A stretch of DNA of 64,000 bases from Streptomyces antibioticus (lineage in GTDB: Bacteria; Actinomycetota; Actinomycetes; Streptomycetales; Streptomycetaceae). The stretch covers positions 1,054,001 through 1,118,000 of the forward strand of contig NZ_KQ948422.1 in the NCBI RefSeq assembly GCF_001514065.1, read 5' to 3'. Positions 23,724-32,663 of the stretch are shown one piece after another (position 1 is the first letter of the stretch; every line of letters begins with the position of its first letter). The position numbers and the translations under genes are program-made. The notes beneath the pieces were generated by a model that had not been told where the DNA came from, did no database searches, and saw only the letters and a program-made list of their open reading frames with translations.

Positions 23724-24863
23724 TCAGCCGGCCCGAAGACCGACCGCCAGCGTCAGTTCAAGGACCCGCTGGGGCGAGGCGAGATCCGGAAACAGTTCCC
23801 GCAGCTGGGACATGCGGTAGCGGACGGTCTGGGGGTGGACGAACAGCTCCGCCGCGACCTCCTCGCGCCTGCCCTGGTGCAGCAGCCACGCGCGCAGTGT
23901 CTCCTCCAGCCGCCGTGCGGTCGCGACGGGCAGGGTCCGCAAGGGTGCGAGGGCGCGGGCGCGCAGGTCCGCGAAGGCGTCCGCGTCGGCGCTCAGTACC
24001 AACTCGGGCAGGTGGTCCTCGGTGTCGTGGATGTCGGAGGAGAGGGAGCGCGCGCGGGCGGCTCGGGCGTACGAGGCCGACGCGCGGGTCCATGGCCGGG
24101 CCGGGCCGACCACGGCGGCCCGGTCGGTCAGCTGCCGCAGGAGATGTGACCGGTCGGCATCGGGGACGAGCAGCACACCGGTGGCGTCCGGCAGATCGTC
24201 CAGGACGAGGGTGCTCGGGTCGAGCGTGCGATGGGCGGGCCGGGCCTGGGGGGCGGGCAGCAGGACCGCGGTCAGGGACAGGGGCGGCTGCCACCCGGCC
24301 CGCTGCGCGGAGGCCAGCAGCACGTCCGGGCTCGCGCCGGCCAGGAGGTCGCGGGCCAACTGCTCCAGATGGCGTTCGTGAGCCCGCCCCCGGGCGGCCA
24401 GCTCGTCGGCGTGGCCCGCGGCGCTCGCGGCGGAGAGCTCGTCGATGTAGGCGAAGGTCAGCTCGGCGAACTTGGCGACCTCGGCAGCGGGCAGACCCGC
24501 GGGCACGGCACCCGCCGCCAGGCCACGCCAGGCCACCCGGGCGCCGACGCGATAGGCGCTGAGCAGGGCGTCCATGGAACGGCCGTCGCGCACCTCGCCC
24601 CGGCCCAGCTCGTAGGCCGCGTCACTGGCGTCCCCACTGGTGGCGTTCCCGCTCGCGAGATCCAGGTAGTGCCCCAGGGCGGTGCGGACGGCGCGGCGGA
24701 TGGTGGCACCCATGTGGCCCGACAGGGCGTTGGTGTACGGAGGAACCTCGTCGATGATCGCCTGAACGACCTCGTCGGCCGTGGTCTTCAGCGCGGCCCG
24801 AAGAGCGGTGACCGTCGTCTCATCCAGAGCCAGCTCGCTGGCCCGCTGGACTGCATGACTCAT
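23724..24863 (-). CDS. PucR family transcriptional regulator
   Basis: A 379-residue regulator. The N-terminal part is the RsbT co-antagonist-like/RsbRD-type helical domain common in actinomycete PucR proteins (AAYELGRGEVRDGRSMDALLSAYRVGARVAWR). The middle is a GGDEF-like linker region. The C-terminal helix-turn-helix reads EVAAELFVHPQTVRYRMSQLRELF. ATG 24863 is preferred over an in-frame start nine codons upstream. It is divergent from the reductase-desaturase operon with an 87-base gap, so it most likely controls that operon, as in other streptomycetes where a PucR gene borders a desaturase. Confidence 0.87.
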   Translation of the reverse strand: MSHAVQRASELALDETTVTALRAALKTTADEVVQAIIDEVPPYTNALSGHMGATIRRAVRTALGHYLDLASGNATSGDASDAAYELGRGEVRDGRSMDALLSAYRVGARVAWRGLAAGAVPAGLPAAEVAKFAELTFAYIDELSAASAAGHADELAARGRAHERHLEQLARDLLAGASPDVLLASAQRAGWQPPLSLTAVLLPAPQARPAHRTLDPSTLVLDDLPDATGVLLVPDADRSHLLRQLTDRAAVVGPARPWTRASASYARAARARSLSSDIHDTEDHLPELVLSADADAFADLRARALAPLRTLPVATARRLEETLRAWLLHQGRREEVAAELFVHPQTVRYRMSQLRELFPDLASPQRVLELTLAVGLRAG

Positions 24864-24950
24864 GTTTTTATTCCCTACGAACAATCCCAACCACCAAATT
24901 CACGTCCTACGGTCAGGACTTTACGCCTGGAGACGCAGCAAGCTGGAGTC

Positions 24951-26006
24951 ATGACGAGTACAGCCCTGCGCAGCAGGGCGTGGAAACTGCTGGAAATGGT
25001 CACGACGCCACTGCTGCCGTCGGACTACCTCGACCTGGTCAGTCCGCTGCGCGCGGGCGCCGACCTGCGAGGGCGCATCGAAGCCGTGCACCCGGAGACG
25101 GGTGACGCCGCGACCATCGTGATCAGGCCGGGGCGCGGCTGGCGCGGCCACACGGCCGGTCAGTACGTGCGGATCGGGGTCGACGTCGACGGAGTCCGCC
25201 TGTGGCGTGCCTACTCCCTCACCTCCCCCACCAACCGCCCCGACGGCCGCGTCACGATCACCGTGAAGGCGATCCCGGACGGCAAGGTCAGCAACCACCT
25301 GGTCCGCAGAGCGAAACCGGGCACGCTGATCCAGCTCGACCAGGCGACCGGTGACTTCGTGCTGCCGCGGGCCAAGCCCGCCAAGGTGCTCTACCTGACG
25401 GCCGGCAGCGGCATCACGCCGGTGATGGGCATGCTGCGCAACACCGAGTTCGACGACGCCGTCATGATCCACTCCGCACCGCAGCCGCAGGACGTGATCT
25501 TCCGCGGCGAACTGCACGACCTGGTCGCGGCCGAGAAGCTGCGCCTCACCGAGGTGCACACCGACACCCACGGCATGCTCGACATCGCCCGTCTCGACGA
25601 ACTCGTGCCCGACTGGACCGAGCGCGAGACCTGGGCCTGCGGGCCCGCGGGCCTGCTCGACGCCGCCGAGAAGCACTGGGCCGAGCACGGCGTCCCCGAG
25701 CGCCTGCACACCGAGCGCTTCCGCCCCAGCATCGTCGCCGCCGGCGACGGCGGCGAGGTCACGTTCAGCACCACCGGCAAGACCGTCGACGCGGACGGCA
25801 GCACGCCGCTGCTGGACGTCGGCGAGGAGGCCGGTGTGCTCATGCCCTCCGGGTGCCGCATGGGCATCTGCTTCGGCTGCGTCACCCCGCTCAAGGCGGG
25901 CGCCGTCCGCGACCTGCGCACCGGCGAGATCACCGAGGCCGAGCCGGGCGTCCTCATCCAGACCTGTGTGTCCGCCGCCGCGGGCCCCTGCGACATCGAA
26001 CGGTAG
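24951..26006 (+). CDS. Ferredoxin reductase / electron-transfer partner of desaturase
   Basis: A 351-residue iron-sulfur flavoprotein. It has an FAD-binding barrel (WRAYSLTSPTN), an NAD(P)H domain (VLYLTAGSGITPVMGMLRN and WACGPAGLLDAAEKHW), and a C-terminal plant-type [2Fe-2S] domain with Cys302, Cys307, Cys310 (PSGCRMGICFGC) and Cys339. The order matches mycobacterial Rv3230c, the NADPH oxidoreductase that powers the DesA3 stearoyl-CoA desaturase. It is followed by a desaturase seven bases later. A GTCCT/AGGAC inverted repeat just upstream (about 24904-24919) may be a PucR operator. Confidence 0.92.
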   Translation: MTSTALRSRAWKLLEMVTTPLLPSDYLDLVSPLRAGADLRGRIEAVHPETGDAATIVIRPGRGWRGHTAGQYVRIGVDVDGVRLWRAYSLTSPTNRPDGRVTITVKAIPDGKVSNHLVRRAKPGTLIQLDQATGDFVLPRAKPAKVLYLTAGSGITPVMGMLRNTEFDDAVMIHSAPQPQDVIFRGELHDLVAAEKLRLTEVHTDTHGMLDIARLDELVPDWTERETWACGPAGLLDAAEKHWAEHGVPERLHTERFRPSIVAAGDGGEVTFSTTGKTVDADGSTPLLDVGEEAGVLMPSGCRMGICFGCVTPLKAGAVRDLRTGEITEAEPGVLIQTCVSAAAGPCDIER

Positions 26007-26013
26007 GAGCACT

Positions 26014-27138
26014 TTGACCGCCATCGACCCCACCGCCCATCTGACCGCGGAGCAGATCGAGGAGCTCGGCCGCGAGCTGGACGCGATCCGCGACGAGGTG
26101 ATCGCCAGCCGCGGGGAGAAGGACGCCGCCTACATCCGCAAGGTCATCGGTGCACAGCGCAAGCTGGAGCTGGCCAGCCGGGCCGTCCTGCTGTTCTCGC
26201 TCTTCCCGCCCGCGTGGGTGATCGGCACCGCCGGTCTGTCCGTGGCGAAGATCATGGACAACATGGAGATCGGCCACAACATCCTGCACGGCCAGTGGGA
26301 CTGGATGCGCGACCCGAAGATCCACTCCACCACCTGGGAGTGGGACCACGTCTCCCCGGCCGACCAGTGGAAGCACTCCCACAACGAGCTGCACCACACG
26401 TACACCAACGTGATCGGCAAGGACAACGACCTCGGCTACGGCATCATGCGCGTCGACGAGGACCAGAAGTGGCACCCCTTCCACCTCGGCCAGCCGCTGT
26501 GGAACTTCATCAACGCCTGCTTCTTCGAGTACGGCATCGCCGCGTACGACCTGGAGCTCGGCAAGAACCTGCACAAGCGCCGCCGCAACAACCCGGAGTT
26601 CCGCGCGCGGGCCAAGGCCGTGGGCCGCAAGATCCGCAAGCAGGTGCTCAAGGACTACGTGGTCCACCCGCTGCTGTCGGGCCCGTCGTTCCTCCCCACG
26701 CTCGCCGCCACGTTCACCGCGAACCTGGTCCGCAACATCTGGTCCCACTCGGTGATCATGTGCGGGCACTTCCCCGAGGGCGTACAGGTCTTCGAGCGCC
26801 GGTCGATCAAGGGCGAGACGCGCGGCCAGTGGTACCTGCGCCAGATGATGGGCTCGGCGAACATCAGCGGCAGCAAGGCCATGCACTTCATGACCGGCAA
26901 CCTCTCGCACCAGATCGAGCACCACCTGTTCCCGGACCTGCCGAGCAACCGGTACGCCGAGGTCGCGGTGAAGGTCCGCGCGCTGTTCGAGAAGTACGAG
27001 CTGGAGTACGTCACCGGCCCGCTGCCCAAGCAGGTGTTCTCCGCCTGGCGCAAGGTCGTCCGCCTCTCCCTGCCGAACAAGAAGCCCAAGGCCCCGGTCA
27101 TCGTGCCGGAACGCGAGAAGGAACTCGTCGCGGCCTGA
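26014..27138 (+). CDS. Membrane fatty acid (acyl-CoA) desaturase, DesA3-like
   Basis: A 374-residue di-iron desaturase. All three histidine boxes are present: H88NILH92, H123NELHH128 and H299QIEHH304LFP. Hydrophobic segments (LLFSLFPPAWVIGTAGL and others) anchor it in the membrane. The TTG start at 26014 is supported by AGGAG four bases upstream and by lying seven bases after the reductase stop. It introduces a double bond into long-chain acyl-CoA, with electrons from the preceding reductase. It is convergent with the next gene, with only six bases between the stops. Confidence 0.92.
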   Translation: MTAIDPTAHLTAEQIEELGRELDAIRDEVIASRGEKDAAYIRKVIGAQRKLELASRAVLLFSLFPPAWVIGTAGLSVAKIMDNMEIGHNILHGQWDWMRDPKIHSTTWEWDHVSPADQWKHSHNELHHTYTNVIGKDNDLGYGIMRVDEDQKWHPFHLGQPLWNFINACFFEYGIAAYDLELGKNLHKRRRNNPEFRARAKAVGRKIRKQVLKDYVVHPLLSGPSFLPTLAATFTANLVRNIWSHSVIMCGHFPEGVQVFERRSIKGETRGQWYLRQMMGSANISGSKAMHFMTGNLSHQIEHHLFPDLPSNRYAEVAVKVRALFEKYELEYVTGPLPKQVFSAWRKVVRLSLPNKKPKAPVIVPEREKELVAA

Positions 27139-27144
27139 CCGGCC

Positions 27145-28017
27145 TCACGTCAGCAGAGAAGCAAGCTTGCTCCAGGCCTCCCGCGGGAGGGACTTCCGGC
27201 CTGGCCGGCTGTCCTCCACGATCTGGAGGGCCACATGATCCGCGCCCGCGGCGAGGTACTCGTCGATACGGGCGCGGATCCGCGTTTCATCACCCCAGGC
27301 GTAGACCGCGTCGACGAGCCGGTCGCTGCCCCCGTTCGCCAGGTCGTCCTCCGTGAAGCCGTTGCGCAGGAGGTTGTTGGTGTAGTTGGGCAGGGTCAGA
27401 TAGAGGGCGAGGTAGTCGCGGGCCGCGGCGCGGGCTCGGGCCTGGTCGGACTCCAGGACCACCTTCAACTCCGGTGCCAGCAGCGGGGCTTCGCCCAGCC
27501 GCTCACGGGACGCGGCCGTGTGGTCGGCGGTGACCAGGTACGGGACGGAGCCGGCGGCGCGGTCGCGGGCGAGGTCGATCGTCTTCGGGCCGAGGGCCGC
27601 GAGGAGCCGGCGGTCGGCGGGCTGGCCCGCCTCGTCCAGGGCGTCCAGGTAGGACACCAAGGCCGAGTAGGGGCGCCGGTACTGCTCCGCGAACCTGGCG
27701 TGGCTGACGCCGAGGCCCAGGACGAAGCGGCCCGGGTGGGCGGAGTCCAGAGCGGCGAAGCTCGCGGCGGAGGCGGCGGGCTCGTGCTCCCAGATGCTCT
27801 GGATGCTGGTGCCGACCACGATCCGGGAAGACGCCTCGATCAGCGGGGCGGCGTCACGGGCGGAGCTGCTGCCGCCGAGCCAGAGCGCGCCGTAGCCCAG
27901 CTCTTCCAACTCCACAGCCGCCTCTGCCAGTTCAGCGTTGCGGGACGGATCCGAGTAGCGCAGGCCGCTGCTCCAGATGCCGTATCGTCCGACGGTTTCC
28001 TTCAGGCTGTCGGTCAT
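27145..28017 (-). CDS. LLM class F420-dependent oxidoreductase
   Basis: A 290-residue luciferase-like monooxygenase-fold protein. Marks: ELGYGALWLGGS in the first strand-helix unit, IVVGTSIQSIWEHEPA, and GRFVLGLGVSHA, which are typical of the F420-binding TIGR03620/MSMEG_4141-like subgroup. It is expected to use coenzyme F420 (or FMN) to reduce or oxidise a small molecule; the substrate is unknown. AAAGG precedes the ATG. It lies 100 bases downstream of a nitroreductase gene on the same strand, perhaps as an operon. Confidence 0.87.
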   Translation of the reverse strand: MTDSLKETVGRYGIWSSGLRYSDPSRNAELAEAAVELEELGYGALWLGGSSSARDAAPLIEASSRIVVGTSIQSIWEHEPAASAASFAALDSAHPGRFVLGLGVSHARFAEQYRRPYSALVSYLDALDEAGQPADRRLLAALGPKTIDLARDRAAGSVPYLVTADHTAASRERLGEAPLLAPELKVVLESDQARARAAARDYLALYLTLPNYTNNLLRNGFTEDDLANGGSDRLVDAVYAWGDETRIRARIDEYLAAGADHVALQIVEDSRPGRKSLPREAWSKLASLLT

Positions 28018-28117
28018 GAGCGGCCTTTCCCTCCGGTAGGTGCGCGCTACGGCCGTACACCGACGACAACCGGAGGGTGCCGCCGGATCTTCCCGCCTGT
28101 GTGGCTGCCTGCCCTTT

Positions 28118-28762
28118 TCACCAGGTGTCCCAGTGGAGCACCTCCTCCCTCGGGATGCGACGGGCCGGGCGGAAGTCGGTGCCGAGGGTGAACGCCACCG
28201 GGATGAACGCCGCCTGCATGACGTCGTCGTAAGGAATGCCGAGGACACGGGCCGACTCCTTCTCGTGGACGAGGTTGCCGGTGGTCCAGCAACTGCCGAG
28301 ACCGCGGGCACGGGCCGCGAGCATGAAGCTCCACACCGCCGGGAGGATGGAGCCCCAGGTCCCGGCCTGCCTCAGGACGGACGCGTTGTCGGTACGGCCC
28401 TCGACACAGGGCACGACGATCGCCGGGACCTCGTGGATGTGCTGGTAGAGATGTGCGGCGCCGGAGTGGACCCGCTCCATGCGCGCCACGTCGGCTCGGC
28501 GCACGTCCCGTTCGGGGACGGGGTCGGAGACGCCCGGCGTGCGCACACCGTCCCGCCACACCTCGGCCAGCGCGGCCCGCCGCTCCGGGTCGGTCACGAT
28601 CACGAAGTGCCAGCGCTGACGATTGCGGCCGGTCGGGGCCTGCACCGCCAAGTCCACGCACTCCTCGAGCAGTTGGCGCGGCACGGGCCGGGTGAGGTCG
28701 AGGCGGTGCCGGACCGCCCGGGTGGTGGAGAGGAGTTCGTCGGAAGAGAGGTCGACCGTCAT
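28118..28762 (-). CDS. Nitroreductase family protein
   Basis: A 214-residue FMN-dependent oxidoreductase. TTRAVRHRLDLTRPVP is the usual R-x-x-R-x-F/L start, APTGRNRQRWHFVIV is the FMN-binding motif, and LGSCWTTGNLVHEKE is the conserved C-terminal flavin contact. GAAGG lies seven bases before the ATG. It is divergent from an IclR gene 52 bases away, which probably regulates it together with the F420-type oxidoreductase downstream. Confidence 0.88.
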   Translation of the reverse strand: MTVDLSSDELLSTTRAVRHRLDLTRPVPRQLLEECVDLAVQAPTGRNRQRWHFVIVTDPERRAALAEVWRDGVRTPGVSDPVPERDVRRADVARMERVHSGAAHLYQHIHEVPAIVVPCVEGRTDNASVLRQAGTWGSILPAVWSFMLAARARGLGSCWTTGNLVHEKESARVLGIPYDDVMQAAFIPVAFTLGTDFRPARRIPREEVLHWDTW

Positions 28763-28814
28763 GTGTTGACCTTCGCGGGTGCGCGCGGCGGCGACAACGC
28801 CGGACTTTCACTGA

Positions 28815-29525
28815 ATGAAACCGAAGGAAAACGCGGGGTGCGAAGTGGCCGAGAGCGTTGCCGGGCGGGTCTTCTCGGTGCTGGACGCGTTCGTGGGGGC
28901 GCCGGACACCCTGCGTCTGACGGAGATCGCCCGCCGGACCGGGCTACCGGTGCCGACGACACTGCGGATGGTGCGAGAGCTGGTCGCGTGGGGCGGGCTG
29001 GAGCGGGCGGCCGACGGCTCCTACCGCCTGGGCACCCGGATCCGCGCCATCGGCGCCGCGGCCCCCTGTCCGCGCGGCCTGCTCGACCTCTCGCTCCCCG
29101 CCCTGCGCACGCTCACCTCCCGCACCGGCGGCCACGCGGACATCGCCGTCCCCTCCGACGGCACGGCCCTGTGCCTGGTCAGCGGCAACCGCCTGCCCCT
29201 GCACGCCACAGCGGCCGGCAAAATCCTCCTCGCCCACGGCCACGGCCCGCTGACAGCCCTACAGCGCCACACTCGTCACACAGTGACCACCCCGGGCACC
29301 CTCGCCTCCCAACTGAGCCGCATCAGAGAGACCGGCCTGGCCACGGCCCACGAAGAGTACGCACTGGGCGAACTCTCCTTCGCCGCACCGGTGTTGCGAA
29401 GCGACCTGGCCGTGGCGGCGGTCTTCGTCACCCTGCCCACCAGTGCCCCGCACACCCGCGTCGACAGCGCTCTCCGCGAGGCGGCACGCACCATCGGCCG
29501 AGGACTCGACGCCGCGACGCGATGA
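28815..29525 (+). CDS. IclR family transcriptional regulator
   Basis: A 236-residue regulator, the third IclR protein in about 11 kb but more distant from the other two. The winged helix-turn-helix is VAGRVFSVLDAFV, then LRLTEIARRTGLPVPTTLRMVRELVAWGGLER; the effector domain has RLPLHATAAGKILLAHG. No good ribosome site precedes ATG 28815; an internal GTG at 28845 is an alternative start that still keeps the DNA-binding domain. Divergent from the nitroreductase gene. Confidence 0.85.
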   Translation: MKPKENAGCEVAESVAGRVFSVLDAFVGAPDTLRLTEIARRTGLPVPTTLRMVRELVAWGGLERAADGSYRLGTRIRAIGAAAPCPRGLLDLSLPALRTLTSRTGGHADIAVPSDGTALCLVSGNRLPLHATAAGKILLAHGHGPLTALQRHTRHTVTTPGTLASQLSRIRETGLATAHEEYALGELSFAAPVLRSDLAVAAVFVTLPTSAPHTRVDSALREAARTIGRGLDAATR

Positions 29526-29559
29526 CCGCACGGACCGCTCCCTGGCGGTTGAGCGGTGG

Positions 29560-30084
29560 TCAGCCCTGGTGGGACCGGAGCCACAGGTCGAGGGCAACGA
29601 AGTCGTGATCCGTGAGGCCGGAGCGCGGATCGACATGGTGCAGGAGCACTGGTCCCGGGTGGTGGGCTGCGATCCAGGCCCGGTCCCGGTCGGTCATCTC
29701 GTCGTCGATCCAGACGAAGGCGCGGCCGGCGGCCCAGTCCAGAAGCGAGCGGGTCTTCCAGTGCAGTCCGTCCCTCGGGCGGTCGTCGGTGATGTCGGGC
29801 CAGTTCACGACGGGCAGACTCAGCAGGCCGAGCCACGGGGCGATGCAGTCGTTCGCGTCGTCCATCCAGGTCGTCGCCCACACCAGCTCGCAGGGAAGGG
29901 CCCGCAGCCGGGGCCCGTACTCAGGGTTGATCCTGGCGATGAGCGGGTGGGCTTCCACCTCAGAGGGTGCGCGGCCGCTGCCGTAGCTCGGGTAGCCGTC
30001 GGGGCGTTCTTCGCGCGTCGCACCGAAGGGAATGAGAGGACCGTCAACATCGAGGAAGAGCAGGGGCAGTGGGGAGCCGATCAT
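29560..30084 (-). CDS. HAD domain hydrolase-like protein
   Basis: A 174-residue protein starting with PLPLLFLDVDGPLIPFG, the DxD motif I of haloacid-dehalogenase-fold phosphatases. A later VWIDDEMTDRDRAWI fits the acidic motif IV, and WATTWMDDAN fits motif II. It belongs to a group often annotated as HAD domain in RNA-repair-like or hypothetical streptomycete proteins. ATG 30084 begins right before the first strand; longer upstream starts add an unstructured extension. Substrate unknown. Convergent with the IclR gene and divergent from the phosphotransferase gene. Confidence 0.75.
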   Translation of the reverse strand: MIGSPLPLLFLDVDGPLIPFGATREERPDGYPSYGSGRAPSEVEAHPLIARINPEYGPRLRALPCELVWATTWMDDANDCIAPWLGLLSLPVVNWPDITDDRPRDGLHWKTRSLLDWAAGRAFVWIDDEMTDRDRAWIAAHHPGPVLLHHVDPRSGLTDHDFVALDLWLRSHQG

Positions 30085-30136
30085 GATGGCACCGTAGCGG
30101 TCGTCAGGTGTTCGACGAGTTGGAGGCGTGATCAGC

Positions 30137-30937
30137 ATGACCGCAGAGGGTGAAGTCCTGGTCGGTGGCATGGTGAACGTGGGTGCGGTCGTCCGTCACG
30201 GTGGCCTGGTGGAACGCCCGGCGCCGCCCACCGCGCGCGCCCTCCACGCCCACCTCCTCGCGCTCGAAGAGCAGGGGTTCGACGCGGCTCCCAGGCCGAT
30301 CCGTCGCACTGCCGACGGCCGCGAGCAGCTGACCTTCATCCCCGGCGACGTCCCTCTCCCGCCGTTTCCGCACTGGGCGATGACCGCGACCGCGTTGAGA
30401 TCGGTGGGCAGCCTGCTGCGGCGTCTGCACGACGCGAGCGCGGCCGTCGCGGTGGACGTGTCCGCCGAGTGGCCGCGGTCGCTGGCCGATCCGGAGGGAG
30501 GGACGATGCTGTGCCACAACGACATGTGCCCGGAGAACGTCGTCTTCCGCGACGGCCGGGCCACCGCCCTGATCGATTTCGACCTGGCGGCCCCCGGCCG
30601 ACCCGTGTGGGACGTTGCCATGACCGCCCGCTACTGGGTTCCGATGCTCGATCCCACATCCGCGGCCGGGTTCTATCCGGCGGGGCTGGATGCCGCGGCA
30701 CGGCTGCGCGTCCTCGCCGACGGCTACCGTCTCTCCCCGCAGGAGCGCGCTGAACTCCCCGGCGTCATCGAACAGGCCACCGCGTCCTGCCGGGCCTTCG
30801 TCGCCGACCGCGTGGCCGACGGTGACCCCGGCTACGTCCGGGCGCTGTCCGAGCGTGGTGGCTGGCGGCGTTGGGACCGCATCCAGGAGTGGCTGGTGGC
30901 TCAACGCGAGGGGTTCACGGCTGCCCTGTTGAAGTGA
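30137..30937 (+). CDS. Aminoglycoside phosphotransferase (APH) family protein
   Basis: A 266-residue kinase-fold protein. The catalytic loop is LCHNDMCPENVVF (the HxD...N motif), followed by ALIDFDLAAPGRPVWD, the metal-binding DFD segment and the usual PxWD that follows. The N-lobe is short. GGAGG lies 10 bases before ATG 30137; GTG 30128 would be too close to it. Members phosphorylate aminoglycosides, choline, homoserine or similar small molecules; nothing points to a specific substrate here. Confidence 0.85.
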   Translation: MTAEGEVLVGGMVNVGAVVRHGGLVERPAPPTARALHAHLLALEEQGFDAAPRPIRRTADGREQLTFIPGDVPLPPFPHWAMTATALRSVGSLLRRLHDASAAVAVDVSAEWPRSLADPEGGTMLCHNDMCPENVVFRDGRATALIDFDLAAPGRPVWDVAMTARYWVPMLDPTSAAGFYPAGLDAAARLRVLADGYRLSPQERAELPGVIEQATASCRAFVADRVADGDPGYVRALSERGGWRRWDRIQEWLVAQREGFTAALLK

Positions 30938-31011
30938 CGGGCTCGGTAGGGGGAGCACGCGGGGACACCGGGTTCGTTGCGAGCGTCCGCCAGTCATGCT
31001 TGGCTCGCCCG

Positions 31012-31680
31012 ATGAACTTTCTGTTGACGGCGAGCGGCCTGACCAACGACACGCTGCGGGATGCGCTGCGGGACATGCTGGGCAAGCCGTTCGGATCGGC
31101 GAACGTCGTGTACATCCCCTCCGCATCGCTCGCCGAGCCGGGCGACCACAGCTGGTTCGTCGCGGACATGAACCGGCTGCACGGCCTGGGCTGGCGGGAG
31201 TTCGACGTCCTGGAACTCAACGGCCTGCCCCAGCAGATGGTGCTCGACCGGCTGCTCAACGCCGACGTCGTCTACGCCAGCGGCGGCAACCACTACCACC
31301 TCGCGCGCAGCATCACCGGCAACGGCCTGGCCGAGGGCTTCCTCAAGGCGCTGGAGAGCCGGGTCTACGTGGGATTCAGCGCCGGATCAATGATCTTCAG
31401 CCGTCATCTCACCGGCCACTCCGCCGACGTCATCGGGGACACCGCGGACCTCCACGCCCTCGCCGCGACGACCGTGGAGCCGCCGTTCGGGCTCTTCGAC
31501 TGGTATCTCAAGCCTCACCTGTACTCACCGGACTTCCCCGAGCGGGACGACGCCTGGGCCGACCGCATCGCCGCACTCGCCGACTTCCCGATCTACTTCA
31601 TCGACGACGCCACGGCCGTGCGCATCAGGGACGGCAAGCTGGACGTCATTTCTGAAGGCCGGTGGCGGTTCCACCCCTGA
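31012..31680 (+). CDS. Peptidase S51 (peptidase E-like) family protein
   Basis: A 222-residue protein of the S51 serine peptidase family (alpha-aspartyl dipeptidase/cyanophycinase relatives). The nucleophile elbow is GFSAGSMIF with Ser123, and YASGGNHYHLARSI is the conserved GGN segment before it. A strong ribosome site is not visible before ATG 31012. It would hydrolyse Asp-X dipeptides or act as a related amidase. No operon partner is obvious. Confidence 0.85.
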   Translation: MNFLLTASGLTNDTLRDALRDMLGKPFGSANVVYIPSASLAEPGDHSWFVADMNRLHGLGWREFDVLELNGLPQQMVLDRLLNADVVYASGGNHYHLARSITGNGLAEGFLKALESRVYVGFSAGSMIFSRHLTGHSADVIGDTADLHALAATTVEPPFGLFDWYLKPHLYSPDFPERDDAWADRIAALADFPIYFIDDATAVRIRDGKLDVISEGRWRFHP

Positions 31681-31725
31681 CAGCCGCCGGACGGGGCAGT
31701 GGGACCACACCATCAGGAGGAACCC

Positions 31726-32145
31726 GTGTCATACGCGCCACCCCTCACTCCCGAGGAGAAACTCGCCGACGCGAAGCAGCAGTTGAGCCTCCCTCGTATC
31801 GTCGTGATCTGCGGCTCCACCCGCTTCATGACCGAGATGGCCGAGGCCGATCTGCGCGAGACCAAAGCCGGAAAGATCGTCGTCAAGCCGGGTTGTGACC
31901 TGAAGTCGCCGCACGAACTCTGGTCCGATCCTGCCGAGGCCGAGGCCCTGAAGGTTCGACTCGACGATCTGCACCGGGCGAAGATACGGCTCGCTGACGA
32001 GGTGCTCGTGGTCGGCGACTACATCGGAGACAGCACCCGAGCCGAAATCGCCTACGCCCGGTCGCTGGGCAAGCCCGTGCGGTTCACACACCCCGAAGTC
32101 GACCCGAATCCGCAGTGCTCCCAGAGGGTTCCGGGGCGCCGGTGA
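31726..32145 (+). CDS. Small nucleoside 2-deoxyribosyltransferase-like protein
   Basis: A 139-residue protein with GTG start and AGGAGG five bases upstream. The start of the fold, IVVICGSTRFMTEMAE, and DEVLVVGDYIGDSTRAEIAYARSLGKPVRF match the DUF4406/nucleoside 2-deoxyribosyltransferase-like Rossmann group, where the G-S-T/S loop and the acidic residue before A-x-x-x-A contact the nucleotide. The biological role is unclear; such proteins also occur on phages. Confidence 0.6.
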   Translation: MSYAPPLTPEEKLADAKQQLSLPRIVVICGSTRFMTEMAEADLRETKAGKIVVKPGCDLKSPHELWSDPAEAEALKVRLDDLHRAKIRLADEVLVVGDYIGDSTRAEIAYARSLGKPVRFTHPEVDPNPQCSQRVPGRR

Positions 32146-32663
32146 CGCCGGCGGCGCACCGGATGTGACGGTGTGTCACCTCACCGGCCAGGGCCCGGAG
32201 AGCACCGCTCCACGCTCGCCGCGCCGCCACGAGACGGTCACCGCACTCGCCCGCACCAGGCCGCATCTGCCGGCCGTCGCCTGGTGTGACGGCCGGGTAC
32301 GGACGTACGACGTGCCACCGCCCGCCCCGGCGAGGCGGGCCCAGGTGACAGCCGACGCCGGCGACGGGTCAGAGGTGGGCTGACAAGAAGGCCCGGATCA
32401 GGGGCACGGTCTCGTCGAGTGCGCTCTCGAGGAGGAAGTGACCGCCGTCGAGAAGGCGGATCTCGGCGGCCGGCAGGTCCAGGTTGCTTGCTGCGTGGAT
32501 CGCGTCTGCTCACGGCAAACGTAGCCAGATGCTTACACACGGCCGTCGATTCCGGAGATTTCTGCGCATGTCCGACGGGCGGGCCGACCGTCGCGACCGT
32601 CTCCGTCGTTCCGGCCCCGCATCGTGGACGCTCCCGGCATCGTGGAGGCTCCCGGCAGACGAC
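32146..32663. other. Gene-poor stretch with a hydrolase remnant and a small tandem repeat
   Basis: About 520 bases without an intact gene. It contains the alpha/beta-hydrolase remnant listed separately and a two-copy tandem repeat of an 18-base unit (GCATCGTGGACGCTCCCG at 32619-32636, one mismatch in the copy at 32637-32654). Other frames look like chance open frames of GC-rich DNA. Confidence 0.6.
32369..32513 (-). pseudogene. C-terminal remnant of an alpha/beta hydrolase
   Basis: On the minus strand an open stretch of about 47 codons ends in a proper TGA and reads LDLPAAEIRLLDGGHFLLES, then ALDETVPLIRAFLSAHL. The GGHFLLES element is the catalytic-histidine region that ends many alpha/beta hydrolases (epoxide hydrolase or dehalogenase type). 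An in-frame stop lies just upstream and no start or nucleophile elbow is present, so this is a decayed or truncated gene end. Confidence 0.6.

Noticed and set aside
32619-32654. Two-copy 18-base tandem repeat considered as start of a repeat array
   Set aside because: Only two copies are present, no spacers or further copies follow; not a CRISPR and too short to call a mobile-element end.
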